Of a stretch of DNA of 64,000 bases, positions 12,401-27,400 are shown in pieces. The notes under the pieces are model-generated. The model was not told where the DNA came from, ran no database searches, and saw only the letters and a program-made list of their open reading frames with translations. Within the stretch, counting starts at the first letter, position 1. Every line of letters begins with the position of its first letter. The position numbers and the translations under genes are program-made. Location: the NCBI GenBank assembly GCA_011800805.1, contig MPNW01000078.1:173526-237525 (forward strand). The letters are read 5' to 3'. Source of the DNA: Hirudo medicinalis (lineage: Eukaryota; Annelida; Clitellata; Hirudinida; Hirudinidae).

Positions 12401-15400
12401 CGATCGGACCTATGCATGCATTTCCCGTAGGGTTGAGTTGATGATCGGGAGGACAAATGCACTCGTAACTTCCTTCGGTGTTCGTGCAACTTCCGTGGAC
12501 GCACGAGTCGAGATTCTCGCATTCGTCGATGTCTGGACGGACCAAAAATAATAAAAAATTAGGCGCCTCTGATGCTATGCAAATGGCGCATTATAAATTA
12601 ACTAATATTATAATACTTGTAAAGAAACCTTTCAAATCGGTTGAACGAAATCGATAGACGCTTCCCGTTTCGGTTCGAAACGTGAACTCGAACTTACCGA
12701 GGCAGTTATTGTTGGCGTCGAGTTGAAAGCCAGGATTACAAATACATTTGAAGGATCCCAAATTGTTTATGCATCTTCCGTTCCGACACACGTGCGGCAA
12801 AGAACATTCGTCCACATCTGCAGAATTCAATTTTGAAAAAACAAATTCAAGATCTTTATTGTTAATCACAATTTAAATTATGAAGATCGACAAGGCAATA
12901 CTTAAAAAGAGTCTTTGTTAACGAGAATAATTAGGACACCTTGGCACATCTTGCCGTCGTCAACGGCCTCGTATCCCCGATCGCATTCGCACTTATAAGA
13001 GCCCTGGAGGTTGCTGCAGAATCCATTGATGCACAAATTCTCCTCTATGTCGCACTCATTAATATCTTCAAAAATAAAAATCATTAACAAATTTAATTGC
13101 ATTAATTAATAATAAATATGATAATTACGAGAAAATTAAAATGCAGTAAAAATACAAAACAAGCATCGCCACAACGGAAGACTGAAAGGTGAACCTCTCC
13201 CTCAAAGAAACGAACTCACCGACACAATGGCTCCCGTGCTCCTCGAATCCATCCTCGCACTGACACTCGAAGCTGCCTTTCGTGTTGATGCATATGGCAT
13301 TGAGGGCACATCCGCCATTGTTTATCACGCATTCGTTGATGTCTGTCGGAAATTAAGGGTGGGATTCGGCATTGAAAGGGGAATGTTTAAGAGTTCTCGG
13401 TTTTCTAAGGCAGGTCTCCCAAGTACGTATCTATCTTAAGTTCGTGATACATAAGTACTTAAATACGTAAGTAATTTTCTACCATCTTTCCACGTACTTT
13501 TGCACTATCTTTCCATATTATGGATAAATAAATGATTTCTAACTTTAATAAACATTTCAAATGCGTTGTCTCAGTACTTCCAAAAGAAAGGTGTTAAATT
13601 TGAGTTTTCAACACAAAATGGTGGTGGAATAACATCCTAAGAACAGGCCAAATGTTCATAAACAAAGATAATGAGAAGCAATTTAACCGTTTTAATTTGC
13701 GTGACCTCCGAGACGCTTCATTCATGGCTTAAAGCAGTGTAATGTCTGAAAAGAATCGAAAATTACATCCATAGTATTACCTGTGCAGTAATGCCCATCT
13801 CCAGAGAAACCTTCTTTGCAAGTGCACTTGTATGATCCAGGTGTGTTGATACATTCTGCTTGAGCATCGCAGTCGTGCATCCCGACCTCACACTCGTCGC
13901 AATCTGTTTAACCGCAATAAAATTATTAATCTGTCGGATCCAGATTAGTTTTCGAGATATGTTCGACCAACCGTGACACCCTTCCCTCCCAGGTAGAGTG
14001 GTGTAACCTGTATTGCACTCACATCTGAATGACCCCGGAGTGTTCTTGCACGTACCCTCTATGCATATGCCCTCATTCTCAGAACATTCATCAATGTCTG
14101 CAATCAAAATTTGAATTTCAGGTGCCAGCTTTTAACTGAAGGACTCTGACATGATCAATAACAATCAAAACATTATCAATGCTAACAAGATTACATTTAT
14201 GATTGAATGCAGTAGTTCAACCTATGCAAGACATTTTGTCTTCAGATTGTCTGTAACCGTCTCCACATTCACACTGGAACTTCCCAGGGAGATTGTTGCA
14301 CTGTCCACCGTCACAGACACTCGCCTTTATGTCACATTCGTTGATGTCTGTAAGGAAGTATTAACATCATTTGTGACATTCATTAGAATTTATAAATTAT
14401 TTTCTTATTCATTTCACATTTTTTGAACTGCATCTAATAAATCTAAGAATCAAAAGATCGAATTGCATTGCATAAATTGCATTATAATTCTCAAGGGTAA
14501 TTAACAAAATTAAATAAACAAAGCACAATAAAGACCTTCACAAGTGTGCTTATTAGGGGTGAGTCTGAATCCGTCGTGACAGTCGCATTCGAAGCTTCCT
14601 GGAACATTTCTGCATCTGGAGTCGCATCCGCCGTTCGATGACGCACATTCGTCGACGTCTGCGGGAGACGAACGATGCCGAATGCAATAGCTTCTTAAAG
14701 TTAAGCACTTCTCTAACACTTTGTCCAATGCAAGGTGTTATTAGTTGTTTTTACATTTATTTACTTACAAATTCTTTTAAATTATCGATGTAGCGAGACA
14801 TAAGTCGGAACGCCAACCTAGGCAACTGGTTTTGTACATGTTGGGCCTGAATCCGTGGTGGCACATGCACTCGTAACCTCCCATGTAGTTCTGGCACATT
14901 CCATGAGAACAGATGCCACTGTCAGTGGAGCATTCATCCACATCTGAAAGTTTTGCAACAAATGAAAGACTTGAGTGAACTCAAAATAACAACAACAATA
15001 ATGACATGAATAGGCTTAAACTTTCTTATGGTCTGGTGCCATCAGGACTTTAATGTAAGGACCGTCCATTACAAGCATCATCAATAATGTTATTTGCTTG
15101 TCACCTCTGCGACCCCAACTAAAAATACTGGAAACAATTACTATTGTCATTATGTAATTTAGATCACAGATTATGATTACAATATTAAGACTGCATTTCA
15201 TTGTAGGACCAATGACATTTGTTAAATGTTATAATTAAAGATATTTATTTATTAAATAAATAATAAAAAAAACACAAAAAAACAATGTCACTTTATTAGT
15301 CATCGATATTTTAAAGTGAAGTTTTCGATCCAAAGAAAGAAACAAAAAGGTTAGAAAATAATCCTAAAAAGTTAGCAAATTATTTTAATAACAAAACTCT

Positions 15401-18400
15401 GTTTAATGTTCTTTGTCTGACAATTGGAAATTCAATGTTTCATTAAGTGCATCACTTGCAGATAGAACCCATTACGATGACTCACTCCATTTAGTCTGGA
15501 TCATGAATTTCAGGAGATGGTGATGATAATGGTGATTACTTCTCAAGACTTAGTTTACTTACTTTAGACTGTCAAAAATTCATGCTCCTAAGCTCCACTT
15601 ACCTTTGCAAGATTTCATGTCAAAGGTCAGTTCATGACCATCGGGGCATTGACACGTGAACGACCCCTGGGTGTTGATGCACTGACCTCCCTTGCAAAGG
15701 TCGCGATCCCTGCTGCACTCGTCGATATCTAAAATTGAAACAACAAAGGTCACAGATCCACAAACACTAATTCATCTTTCTGATTATGGTGTTCTGTGTG
15801 GTTTGTTTGGGTTTGTTTGTTTTTTGAGAAATTCATTAAGAATGCACGTGCTATCACAAAAAAATCCCATGTCCAACTGCTGTTTTTGTAAAAAGCAAAA
15901 CATTTTGAAATTTCCTGGGTTTAGCATGTCAATGGAACCATGACCACACAGATAAAATGTACAACAAGTATTGGTAATAATGAACAATATCGGGAGCCTC
16001 GGGTTAAACGATCATTACTGACCTCCACATCCTTGGCCTACAGAAGGACTTTCATATCCAGGTGCACAATGGCAGATGAAGCTTCCTGGAACATTCTCGC
16101 ATCTTCCTTTGCCGCAGATGTGTGGAGATATTCGACACTCGTCAATATCTTTAGGGTAGGATGCAATCGTTCGTTGATTCAAATTTAATGACAAAGATTA
16201 ATTAGTGATAATAGGACAAGAGAAGATAAATACAAAAGAAAAATTAATTAGGGCTTCAATCCCTCTCCACCTGTGCAATTGGTTTGGGTCGAATCGAGTG
16301 CATATCCCTGGTGACATATGCAGACAAAACTTCCTGCCGTATTTCGACAATGTCCGTGACCGCAGAGATTTGGAAACAACTGACACTCGTTGATATCTGC
16401 CAGAAATGATAATGAAAGACAATCTTTTTTACTTCAGTGAAGTACTTTAATTGAATCTATACATCATTTCAATCACTTTAATGAAAACTATTTATATTTA
16501 TTGTTATTTGTATTTACTATTATTGTTATTATTTATTTTCTTTATCAGCTTCTAAACTATCAGATTTGATAAAACAAACTGCAAAAGATCCAAAGTCTAC
16601 AAAACAAAAATTAAGAAATCATCAAATTCATAAAAAAAAAAATTGAAAAACACATTAAGAACAAATCAGGTAACTTCAATGCTTATACACCAACCTACAA
16701 ATGGTGAACCATCATCTGGTTCTGTAGGTCCATAACCAGGTCCTTTGAGGCATAAGTCCTTGTAGGCATCTAACGATAGAATATAACAACCACGTGACAA
16801 CCGCAATCAATAACAACCACGTGACAAGCGCTTCTCAAAGCATGATATTCAATGGTTCTAACCTGAGCCTGGGATCGGACAGGGACCGCAATCCTCGTCG
16901 TCGCCCCAAGCAGATCCGACACTGCAACAGCAGATCAACTTCCTAAATACGCCAGTGTAGGGGCTCTCGCATCTGCCCCACTGATACTGTGCATAGCACT
17001 TTGCCTTGCGGAGATCTACAAGTTGCAAGTTTACATTACAAGGCTTGATCATATGCTCAACAGTTCAATAAATTTTAAAAGCAGAATGTAAAACTTTCCT
17101 TGAAGTAAATATATATGACTGGCAAGTTAGTCATATCCACATTGTTGTCATTATGAAATTAATAATACTAACTCTTTCTTAAATGTTACAAATTTAACTT
17201 TAATCGCAAAATTCCTTTAGATTTGAAGGTACGACCGGCCTAAATGAGCATTCATCATTAATCGGAAGGACTTTAACTTAATTATTTGGCACACCCACCA
17301 ACACATCGCCTGCCAGTTGAATCCAGAGACAGACCAGGTGGACACTGACAGACAAAGGAACCTTGGGTGTTGAGACAAGTCCCTCCTCCACTACACAAAT
17401 CTCCAAACAACTGGCACTCGTTGATGTCTGAAAAGCAGGGTCCAATTTAGTAACAATCTCAAACTCGAGTTTACAATGCAACTTACCAATGCACATGTTG
17501 GCCATGTGTGGTAACCAGCCTTTAGGACACTTGCCATCTGCATTAGAAGAAGAAGCTCGAGGCTATATAAAGCTTGAATTGTGAGATTTCTAAATTAAAT
17601 TAGAGTTAAAACAATTTTGCTGCTTCACATCACGGTAAAACATGTTCACATGTTCTATCATGAGATTCAAGCATATCATTACTTCCCATCGCGAGACAAA
17701 ATTTTTTAAAAAGATAAAGTAATTATCTCATGAGGCAGACTCCTCACAATTAGTTAAGAATTTCTTAAACCTTGCAAAAGAAAGAATATTTCTGTTATAA
17801 TTAACAATAAAAACTTTGTTAGCTCTTAAGCAGCATAGAATATTCAATTTACCAGGTCCAATGGTTGGTGTTCCTGTAATATTTATTGTGAGGAGAGGAG
17901 GACACATTTCACAGGGACTGCCCCAAGCGACCCCAACAGTTGAGCAGCATTCGATTTTTAAGATGCTGGACCTGATTTGGTCTTCACATCTTCCTTCTCT
18001 CACACTTGCCCAACAAGTGCCCAACCTCGAATCTAAACACATACTTAATTTTTGAACATTATTCAAAATTATTTGACGAATGTTATTTTATTATATTAAA
18101 TAAATCCAAAAACCAACCGACACAGACTCTTTCACTGGCATCCAAGCTAAATCCAGCTTCCTCGCACTGGCAGATAAAACTTCCAGGAGTGTTAAAACAG
18201 ATGGCGTTCACACATGGTGGCGGAGTTTCCCTGCACTCGTCAATGTCTAAAAACAAAAGTTTCTCCCATAGTTTCTTGTCAATCCCACACAAAACCTTTG
18301 TGAATCGACGGCATTGCTTTGCTACTATGACCACCGACAAACGAAAAGAGGCTCCTTTGGCAATCATCATTAATCAGAAGTGGGTACGCATGCTGAGCAA

Positions 18401-21400
18401 GCTTCTCATGATCCGTTCCATAATCGAAATTAGGCTTTGTTAAAAGGTTAATTTATTGTTAGCAGCTCCCTCTCACTTTTCTCCCTAGAGATTAGAGAAC
18501 TGCAGTGGTTCCGACAATGAGAAAAGATTCGGCATAATAATGTGGTGTGTCAAGCGCTTGAAGGCAATTGAAGCAAATTGGAAGCAAACATTACTTCTTA
18601 CTTTAAAAACTCAATCAAAAATCAAGCTCCGCTAACAAATATCCAAAACTATTTTTTCTATTCGCGCAAACATGAGAGGGGCGCGATGTCGTCTGCTTAA
18701 TTACCGGAGGCTGGTGCTAATCAAATTGATTTTTTTATAAAATTATCTTTTAAATTCAATGATAAATTTTATTAATCCAAAAAATTTGTTAAATAATAAT
18801 AAGAATTTATTAAATAAAAAATAAGTTTAATTTAATTGCACACAGATTTTTAGCATAAAAGGCGCATTTAGCATTTAGGCGCCTCTAACGCTATGCAAAT
18901 GGCGCATTATAAATTAACTATTATTATTATTTTTAGAAAAAATATTTAACTTACTTTATTACAAAGCCGTATAGAGGCACGTACGAATAATCAGAATACA
19001 CCAAAAACAATTTCGGCATCTTTCACATCAATTTTAATGTTGTTAATGGTGTTAAATTGTTAAATAAATATATTTGAACGATAATTAAATCGATAACGCT
19101 AATTTTGAAACAATAATCATTTTGCGGTTTCTATCAAAAACAGCTATGGTTGAAAGACCTTGGCAGGACTTGGATGCTTCATCATAGCGGTAACCAAAGG
19201 GACACGTGCAGTGGTAACTTCCAGGCACATTGATACACTGACCTCCATGACATATGACCCCATTTTGTGAACATTCGTCTATATCTGGATGAATACATTA
19301 ATAAATGCATCAAGAATTCTCAATTTCAACAGCATTCATTAACACCAAGTATAAAATTTCAGTATTACGTTTAGGATTCAGACTTGGCATGGACATAAGA
19401 AAATGGCAGGGAGAAATTCTTATACGCAAGGAAGCACTATATGCAAATACTTTCGTTTGAAATTCCTCACCGATGCATTTTGTCCGTGTAGGGTCGCTGC
19501 TGTATCCACTGTGACAAATGCACCTGTATCCAGACGGTAGGTCTTCGCAGTCTCCATTCTGGCATATGTTCGGCTTTAGAATGCATTCATTGACATCTAT
19601 GAAAGCGATACGATTTTATTTCAATTTAATTAAATAAAATCATTACTTCTATTGTTTCGCTCTTATTCTGTGAGATTATGAGGGTTTGTGATGAGAAAGG
19701 AGCATGGGATACACAGGTTTAAGACATGGTATGTGGGGTATGTCACAAATAGCGGTTAAATCCCTTAACAGTTAAGGCTTAACAGTTATTGCGTTTAACG
19801 GTCGGCTGATTCATGTGGCATCGCTCCATAATAACATAAACTAAGTAATAAAAAAGTCTGTTGAACAAATTGATATTAGTCATAACCATAGACTTTCTCC
19901 TGGTCTAATGTGACAATCTCATAAATCTTTCGAGATTATTTTCATACTTCGACAAGTTTGATTTCGGAGTTCATAGCCATTGTGCGAAAATATTTACATT
20001 CTTATACCTTTTCCTTTTTAACTCCCCATAGCTCTTGGAGTTACTATTGATATCATCAATAGTACAAGACCAATTCAAATACCTAAGGCGTTTCCACATT
20101 TTAGAATAACCTAGAGAGAGCAATTAAAAATTTATAATTTTTTGGTGGTTTGAACATTTGACATTTGGTAGATACGTGCAAGCGTTTAATTGCATCAACC
20201 ATTACTGGCACCATGTCGAACATCAAAAGGGGCGGGAGACCGTTGCGCTTAAAGAGGTCGAAAATGATTTGTAATCGAAAAAAAAAAATTGTCCAAAAAT
20301 AATGTCTAAAAATGAAGAGCAAACATTCAATGAACAGCAGCAGATAGGAGCCAAGTAATTGTTCTCCCGCTCCCTTTCATCTTCTCAACGCTCTTTGTGT
20401 CTGAGTCAAATTTTACGCATTCCCAAATTGCCTTTGTGTCGGCTGATATTCCATTAAATTAGATTAAATTAAGGATTAATCATTCCTAAACACTCCTTTT
20501 AATACTTTTTTGCATTGATATTTTTAAACGAACGGCATTAATTTGCCCCAAAAGTCTGCAATTAAGTAAAAATAAAATGCTTCAATTTCGATCAAATGTG
20601 GTTTTTATTTATTATTGTTTATAGTTTCCCGCTCGTGTTATCTCCTAACGATCGTCTGTCGCCTACTCCCACCACGATGGCTCAGGGCCAACTGTCAAAA
20701 GCGAAAAAACTCATCAACAACTGACACTAATTTGTCTGAGAGAATCAAACCATGGCACACGATATTTTAATTGGAGCTACCCATATCATCATCATCATTT
20801 GTCTCCTAATTATTCATATCCTAATTGCACTTTAAAGTCTTTTCCACCAGTTCTTCTGCACGAAATGTGCACGAGGTAGAGTTTATTACAAGTTTGTTTA
20901 GATATAAAAGTATTAGTCAGTTTAGATTATTCATCCTTCCCTCCATCTGGCAATCTAACCAACAACGGTGTTGTGATAGCGCCGAATTACTTAGTTACTA
21001 AAGTCTGATCTTTTATTCATTTTGTGCTGCAAACTAACCCGGTATTAGGTTTTCTGGGACTCCTTCACAAAGAGAGTGATGTTCCTGTGTTCCAGGTAGA
21101 GGGCAGGGTTGGCAGGGCATCCCAAACCCACCCATGACTCCTCCCCTTCCTACGAGGGAGCAACAGCAAGCCACACGAGACACCGGTGAGGTCAAGGGCT
21201 CGGTACAAACCCCTCCCTCGTAGCTCGAGTAGCATATTCCCTTTGCAACATCTATAAAATAAATGTATAAAAAACACCTTACATTGTTTAAAATTTTTAA
21301 TAAAGAAACTGTTAAAAGAAATGGGCAGCAGACCTTGGCAAGATCTTCCATCTGAACTGAGAACCAAGTGAGGAGGGCACTGACAAGTGTAACTTCCAAG

Positions 21401-24400
21401 TACGTTGCTACAGATTCCCCTGTGACAAACCTCGTCCTCCATGATGCATTCATTTACATCTGCATGCAGGAATTCAATTCACTTTTACAGGTGATCTTCA
21501 GACACCTCAAAAGGTCAAAGGGCACTGGCTGACCTACGCAACTTTCGGAGTCTGGCGAAGGTTCAAAGCCGGGATTACAGAGGCACACAAAACCCCCTTC
21601 GTTGTTGATGCATCTTCCGTGTTGACACAACCCCGGACGCTCACGACATTCGTCGATATCTGGTTGAAATGTTTTCAAGTCTTCATGGTTGAATTCTTTT
21701 TAGTTTTCATTTGATTAAATAATCAATAATGAGTGTTTAATTAGTCAATAATATAGCAAAATATCTGATCGAATGAATGAAGTAACAGTATTTCCTTTAC
21801 AATGCTGAATGGAGACAAAGCAAATGAAAAAAAAAACATATCAGAATTATTTTGCATTATTTCTCACAAGGCGAACAACTACGCCAACAATTGAAACACA
21901 ATACTTCAACAATTACGCAATTTATAATAAATCTTTTAAATCGATAATCGGATGTGTTTGCATTCCAGGTTGCCAGGTATTGCTTCGTTACACTGAATAC
22001 ATTCAAAACAACTTTGGGGACATTTGATAAAATAGGCCACGTTGTGTAACGAACATCGTGTGCTAAGTAGACAATGCGTCAAATTTGTTAGGGCTGATCC
22101 GTCATCCTCAACAATGGACGATCATGTTGTGACGAGTGAAACAACATTTTCACATATTTTCACTTTTTTAGAAATAAAATGTTGCTTTATTGCGAACCCC
22201 ACGACGACAAATTCAACTGTACTACTCTCATTAAGCAGGGTGCAAATAAACGTCTTGTAACTTCTGAAGAACACCCACGAAGTGATGACGACGATGACGA
22301 TGATTATGATGACTATGACGATGACGATGATGATGACGACGACGGCGATGATTATGATGACGACGATGACGATGATGATGGTGGTGATGACGACGAAGTT
22401 AGTGCCCGCTTAATTGATATCTAGTAAAATGTGCAACAAAATTATAAATTATCCTGTTCTCGACTGTGGACTCGTGAGTTATGATAATGAATTCGAGTTT
22501 GATTGCGGTGGCTTATGTTCAAATGGGATGAAAAGGGTGTAGGATGCAAGTTCAAACTATGAGGCTTATTTCCTACAGATTTCTTTGCCAATCGCTTTTA
22601 TGATTTCAACTTGAATTATTTTGAAACAATTCAATTCACTTATCCATCCAATTTAATTTGAACTGCTTTGACACCTGTTAACAGAACGGTTCGATTAAAA
22701 CATGAAAATCCGCAAATAATCTACTGAAAGTCTTTCAAATAATTTCTGAACAAGTCATACCTATGCAGAAAGTCTTGGTAGGCGATAACTGGTAACCTGG
22801 ATTGCAGACGCACCTGAAACTTCCCTGTGTGTTGATGCAGTGGCCTCCCAAACACACCTTGCCATTTTCTGAGCACTCGTCTACGTCTTGAAAGATGAAA
22901 TGTGGCAAATAAATGTCTTCTTTAATTAAGTGATTGACTTTCTTGACGTATTGGAGAAGTTACTTCAGACTCAGTGAATCAGTTCAGTCATTCAGATCCA
23001 AAAGCCATTAGCAGAGAACCGGGTAAAAGATTTTTGAAAACACAATTGTTGGAGAGAATTGTAAGAGTATGGTAAGAATTGTAAGAATATGGTGTGAATT
23101 ATAAGAGTATGGTGTGAATTGTAAGAGTATGGTGTGAATTGTAAGAGTGATGTCATGATGATGAAGTAAGTTGATGTCATGATGATGAAGTAAGTTGATG
23201 ATGAAGTAAGTTGATGTCATGATGATGAAGTAAGTTGATGATGAAGTAAGTTGATGTCATGATGATGAAGTAAGTTGATGATGAAGTAAGTTGATGATGA
23301 AGTAAGTTGATGATGAAGTAAGNTTGTAAGAGTATGGTATGAATTGTAAGAGTATGGTATGAATTGTAAGAGTATGGTATGAATTGTAAGAGTATGGTAT
23401 GAATTGTAAGAGTATGGTATGAATTGTAAGAGTATGGTATGAATTGTAAGCAAGAATGTACTTCTTAAGTGAAATGGTTGTTTCATATAAAGAGGAAATG
23501 TAACCTCATTTGTGTCAATAACATGTGCACAAGTCCTGTATTTATAAGATTTATATTTGTTATTTCTACAATTTTATATAAGACTTTAAAGGAATTAAAT
23601 TTATAAGATTTTAAATAAGATTTTATCGGATTTTATATTACAAGATTTAAAAGAAGAAACAAAAACGGATTGACTGATTGATTGATGGAGACTCGTTGTA
23701 ATTGTGAACATGTGTTCAAATAATCTCCTAATATGTACTTACAATCGCGCAAATATTTCAGAAGGATGTTTTCAAGGATGAAACAGAGTTGATGATTATC
23801 AAAATTGATGCAATAGTCCTTGTTTTATCGATAATATTATATTTATTTTATTTTTAGTACCACTACCATCATCGTCGTCGTCGTAGTCGTCGTCGTCATC
23901 ATCACCATCATCACCATAATCATCATCATCATCATCCGTTGTAAGTACAAAGAGAAAAATAATCTGCTTACCTCTGCAAATGCTTCCATCTTCCGATATG
24001 ACGTAACCCGGGTTGCAGACGCAAGTATAACTTCCGTGTGTGTTCATGCATCTTCCGTTCATGCAGACGCCATGCCTCGCGCATTCATTCACGTCTGGAA
24101 GGTGAATAGCTTTTGAGTTGATGTTCTTTGATCGTTTCAAATTCATTTTATTACGATAAATATTTTAATAATCCATTATTATTAAGATGAACGGTCCATC
24201 ATGAATATTCAGTAGCAACTCTTAATGTCTCACCTACGCACTTCCCGCCAGCACCGAGCTCGAAGCCTCTGTTGCACTCGCACCTGTACGAAACCCCGTT
24301 ACTGATGCACCTTCCGTTGGGGCATAGTATTGCTCCCCTGTCCGCACACAAGTCCAATTTCTTGTCCAAAGTGCCGTCCGGATACCCGGGTGTGTAATAG

Positions 24401-27400
24401 CCAGGCGTACCGGGGTAGCTAGGCGTGCCGGGATATGCAGGTGTGATGTATCCTGGCGGTCTGAATGTCACACCGGCGCATAGTTCTCTGTATTCCACTG
24501 GCGAAAGAAATGGCAGGGTGGTGTTACGTGAGCCATCATTTTACAACAAAATTTTTAAAAAAGTTTTCCCTTTTAAAATCTAATCTTTGTGTTAATCAAG
24601 GATTAAGTTTAAGGTTAACCATTGCAACACCTTTCGTTGGTGAAATATTCCAACGAGAGTACATTGACCTCTCACCTGACCGTATCAGAGGGCATATCTG
24701 ACAGGCCCTGAACTCGGTCCAACCTTTACCCCCTGAGCAACAGCAATCGGCGTGGGTCAGCGGCCGTGGCCTGGGTGAGTGGCATTCACCACTCCTATAT
24801 TCGTTGAAACAGACTCCTTCTTTGTTGGCTGTGAAATTATTTCGCTAATAAAATGAATTAACCATTAATAACTCATAAAATGCAATTTTTTAAATAAAAC
24901 TTTATGCAATTTTGATTTATGCACGATTGATTTATCAAGATCAAGATTTGGATTTTGCAAGAAGCCATGGCATTCTAAAACTTGTGCAAACAAACTCCGT
25001 TCTTTTCTTTTGCTCTTCTTATTCATGTTTTCTGGGTTGTCAAATCGACTTTTGTGCACGATATTTCATGATTTTTTGAAAAGGAGAGACTTTTTAAAGA
25101 CTTTGAAGACTGAAATTCGACGGACTTTGACTCGTGATTTGAGTGATTTCGTTTCAATTCCAAAAGTTCAACGAAGATGCAAGAGACGCCGAGTTTCCCA
25201 AGCATTGTAAATCTCAATTTGAGAGAAAACTTTTGGGGGCCTACCCTGGTCGTGATTTATGTCGCGAAGAGGGAGGGGGTGATTTAAAATTTGTCACTCA
25301 CCCACGCATCTCGTATTGTTGTTGGTCGCCAGATACCCAGGCCCACATTGACATCGGAATGAACCTGGCAGGTTGACACAAGTCGATCCAGGACCGCATA
25401 AGTTGGGATCCTGATCGCATTCGTTTACATCTGCAATTGAAAATTAATTGTGAACGAAAAATAAACTCGTAATTTGCTTAATTTACGAATAATTGAAATC
25501 TCAAGGAAACACAAATCAATCTCCAACTTGGAAGCGCCCTAATTTGTCTGAACTTATGCACTCGCGTCGCACGAGCCTTTTGTAGTTTTTATTAATGTGT
25601 CTTTTTCAAGGACTCCACTTCAGTCAAAATAGAGTCAAAATAGAGTCAAAATACAGTCAAAATACAGTCAAAATAGAGTAAAAATGGAATAAAAATAGAG
25701 TAAAAATAACTAGAGTAAAAATAAATAGAGTGAAAATAGAGTGAAACCTTCACAAGACAATGTCGACGGGTTGTAGGAAAATCCCTCGAAACATTGGCAA
25801 CTGAAGGAGCCCAAAGTATTGAGGCAGTCTCCGTTGGAGCAGATGTCGGGTAGTTGAGTGCATTCATCCACGTCTGGAATCGAACCATTAAAACATCATT
25901 AGTAGTTTGACGATAAAAAATGTTAAAAAAATGTTATTATGTTCATATAATTATGATAATATTATTATGTTGATGTAATTATGATGATTATGATAATGTT
26001 ATTATGTTGATGTAATTATGATGATTATGATAATGTTATTATGTTGATGTAATTATGATGATTATGATAATGTTATTATGTTGATATAATTATGATGATT
26101 ATGATAATGTTATTATGTTGATGTAATTATGATGATTATGATAATGTTATTATGTTGATGTAATTATGATGATTATGATAATATTATTATGTTGATGTAA
26201 TTATGATGATTATGATAATATTATTATGTTGATGTAATTATGATGATTATGATAATATTATTATGTTGATGTANNNNNNNNNNNNNNNNNNNNNNNNNNN
26301 NNNNNNNNNNNNNNNNNNNNNNNNNNNNNNNNNNNNNNNNNNNNNNNNNNNNNNNNNNNNNNNNNNNNNNNNNNNNNNNNNNNNNNNNNNNNNNNNNNNN
26401 NNNNNNNNNNNNNNNNNNNNNNNNNNNNNNNNNNNNNNNNNNNNNNNNNNNNNNNNNNNNNNNNNNNNNNNNNNNNNNNNNNNNNNNNNNNNNNNNNNNN
26501 NNNNNNNNNNNNNNNNNNNNNNNNNNNNNNNNNNNNNNNNNNNNNNNNNNNNNNTGATAATGTTATTATGTTGATGTAATTATGATGATTATGATAATGT
26601 TATTATGTTGATGTAATTATGATGATTATGATAATGTTATTATGTTGATGTAATTATGATGATTATGATAATGTTATTATGCAACCAATGAGATTAACCA
26701 TAAAAATTTCTTACAAAAAACATTATTTTCTTAGAAATAATATTCTTGAACTTTATTATGCAACAACACGACCTTTACTCCCAAGTGCATTAAAAACATT
26801 CCCTCATTTAACCTCCTCCATATCTTTGTGATAATGATTATATCATTTAAGTATATTATTACAAATTATATTATAATTTACCCAGTTTGGATATATTAAT
26901 TACACGGCAGAAAGAAGCCACCGAAAGCTTTCACGGCTGCTATAGGCAAGTGAGGCGGACGTGATCGATACAAGAAGGCCAAAGAGAGCCTCGGTTACTC
27001 GAAGGTTTCCAAGCAGTGCAGTAAGCGACATATAGAAGCCAATGAGAGCTTTCATAGTCGTTCCAGTCCATGCAGTAACGATCGGCACAAGAAGGCCAAC
27101 GAGAGTCTCTCAAAGCCGAAGGTAACGTTGGGTCAGGATGGTAAAAACCGACAGGGACAACTGCTGATCACCGGGTGAGGCCCTCCCGAGAAAAGGTAAG
27201 GAGAATCGTAGGGGCGAAACGTTTGAAGACGGGGACTCCTCTGAGGATCCTTGTCGGAGCTCCAAGGAGGAGTGTGAAGAGGAAACATTATTAAGAGTAT
27301 TATAATAAATTAAATCAATAATTGATTCATTATTTTTGTTGAATATTCGAACATTCTATACAATGTTTACAATTCAGTAACACGATTGTTATTTTCTAAG

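Noticed and set aside
23050..23450. Regular short direct repeats resembling a CRISPR array
   Set aside because: Head-to-tail repeats without unique spacers in an animal intron; a minisatellite.
26263..26574. Open frame across the N run
   Set aside because: Consists of undetermined bases.
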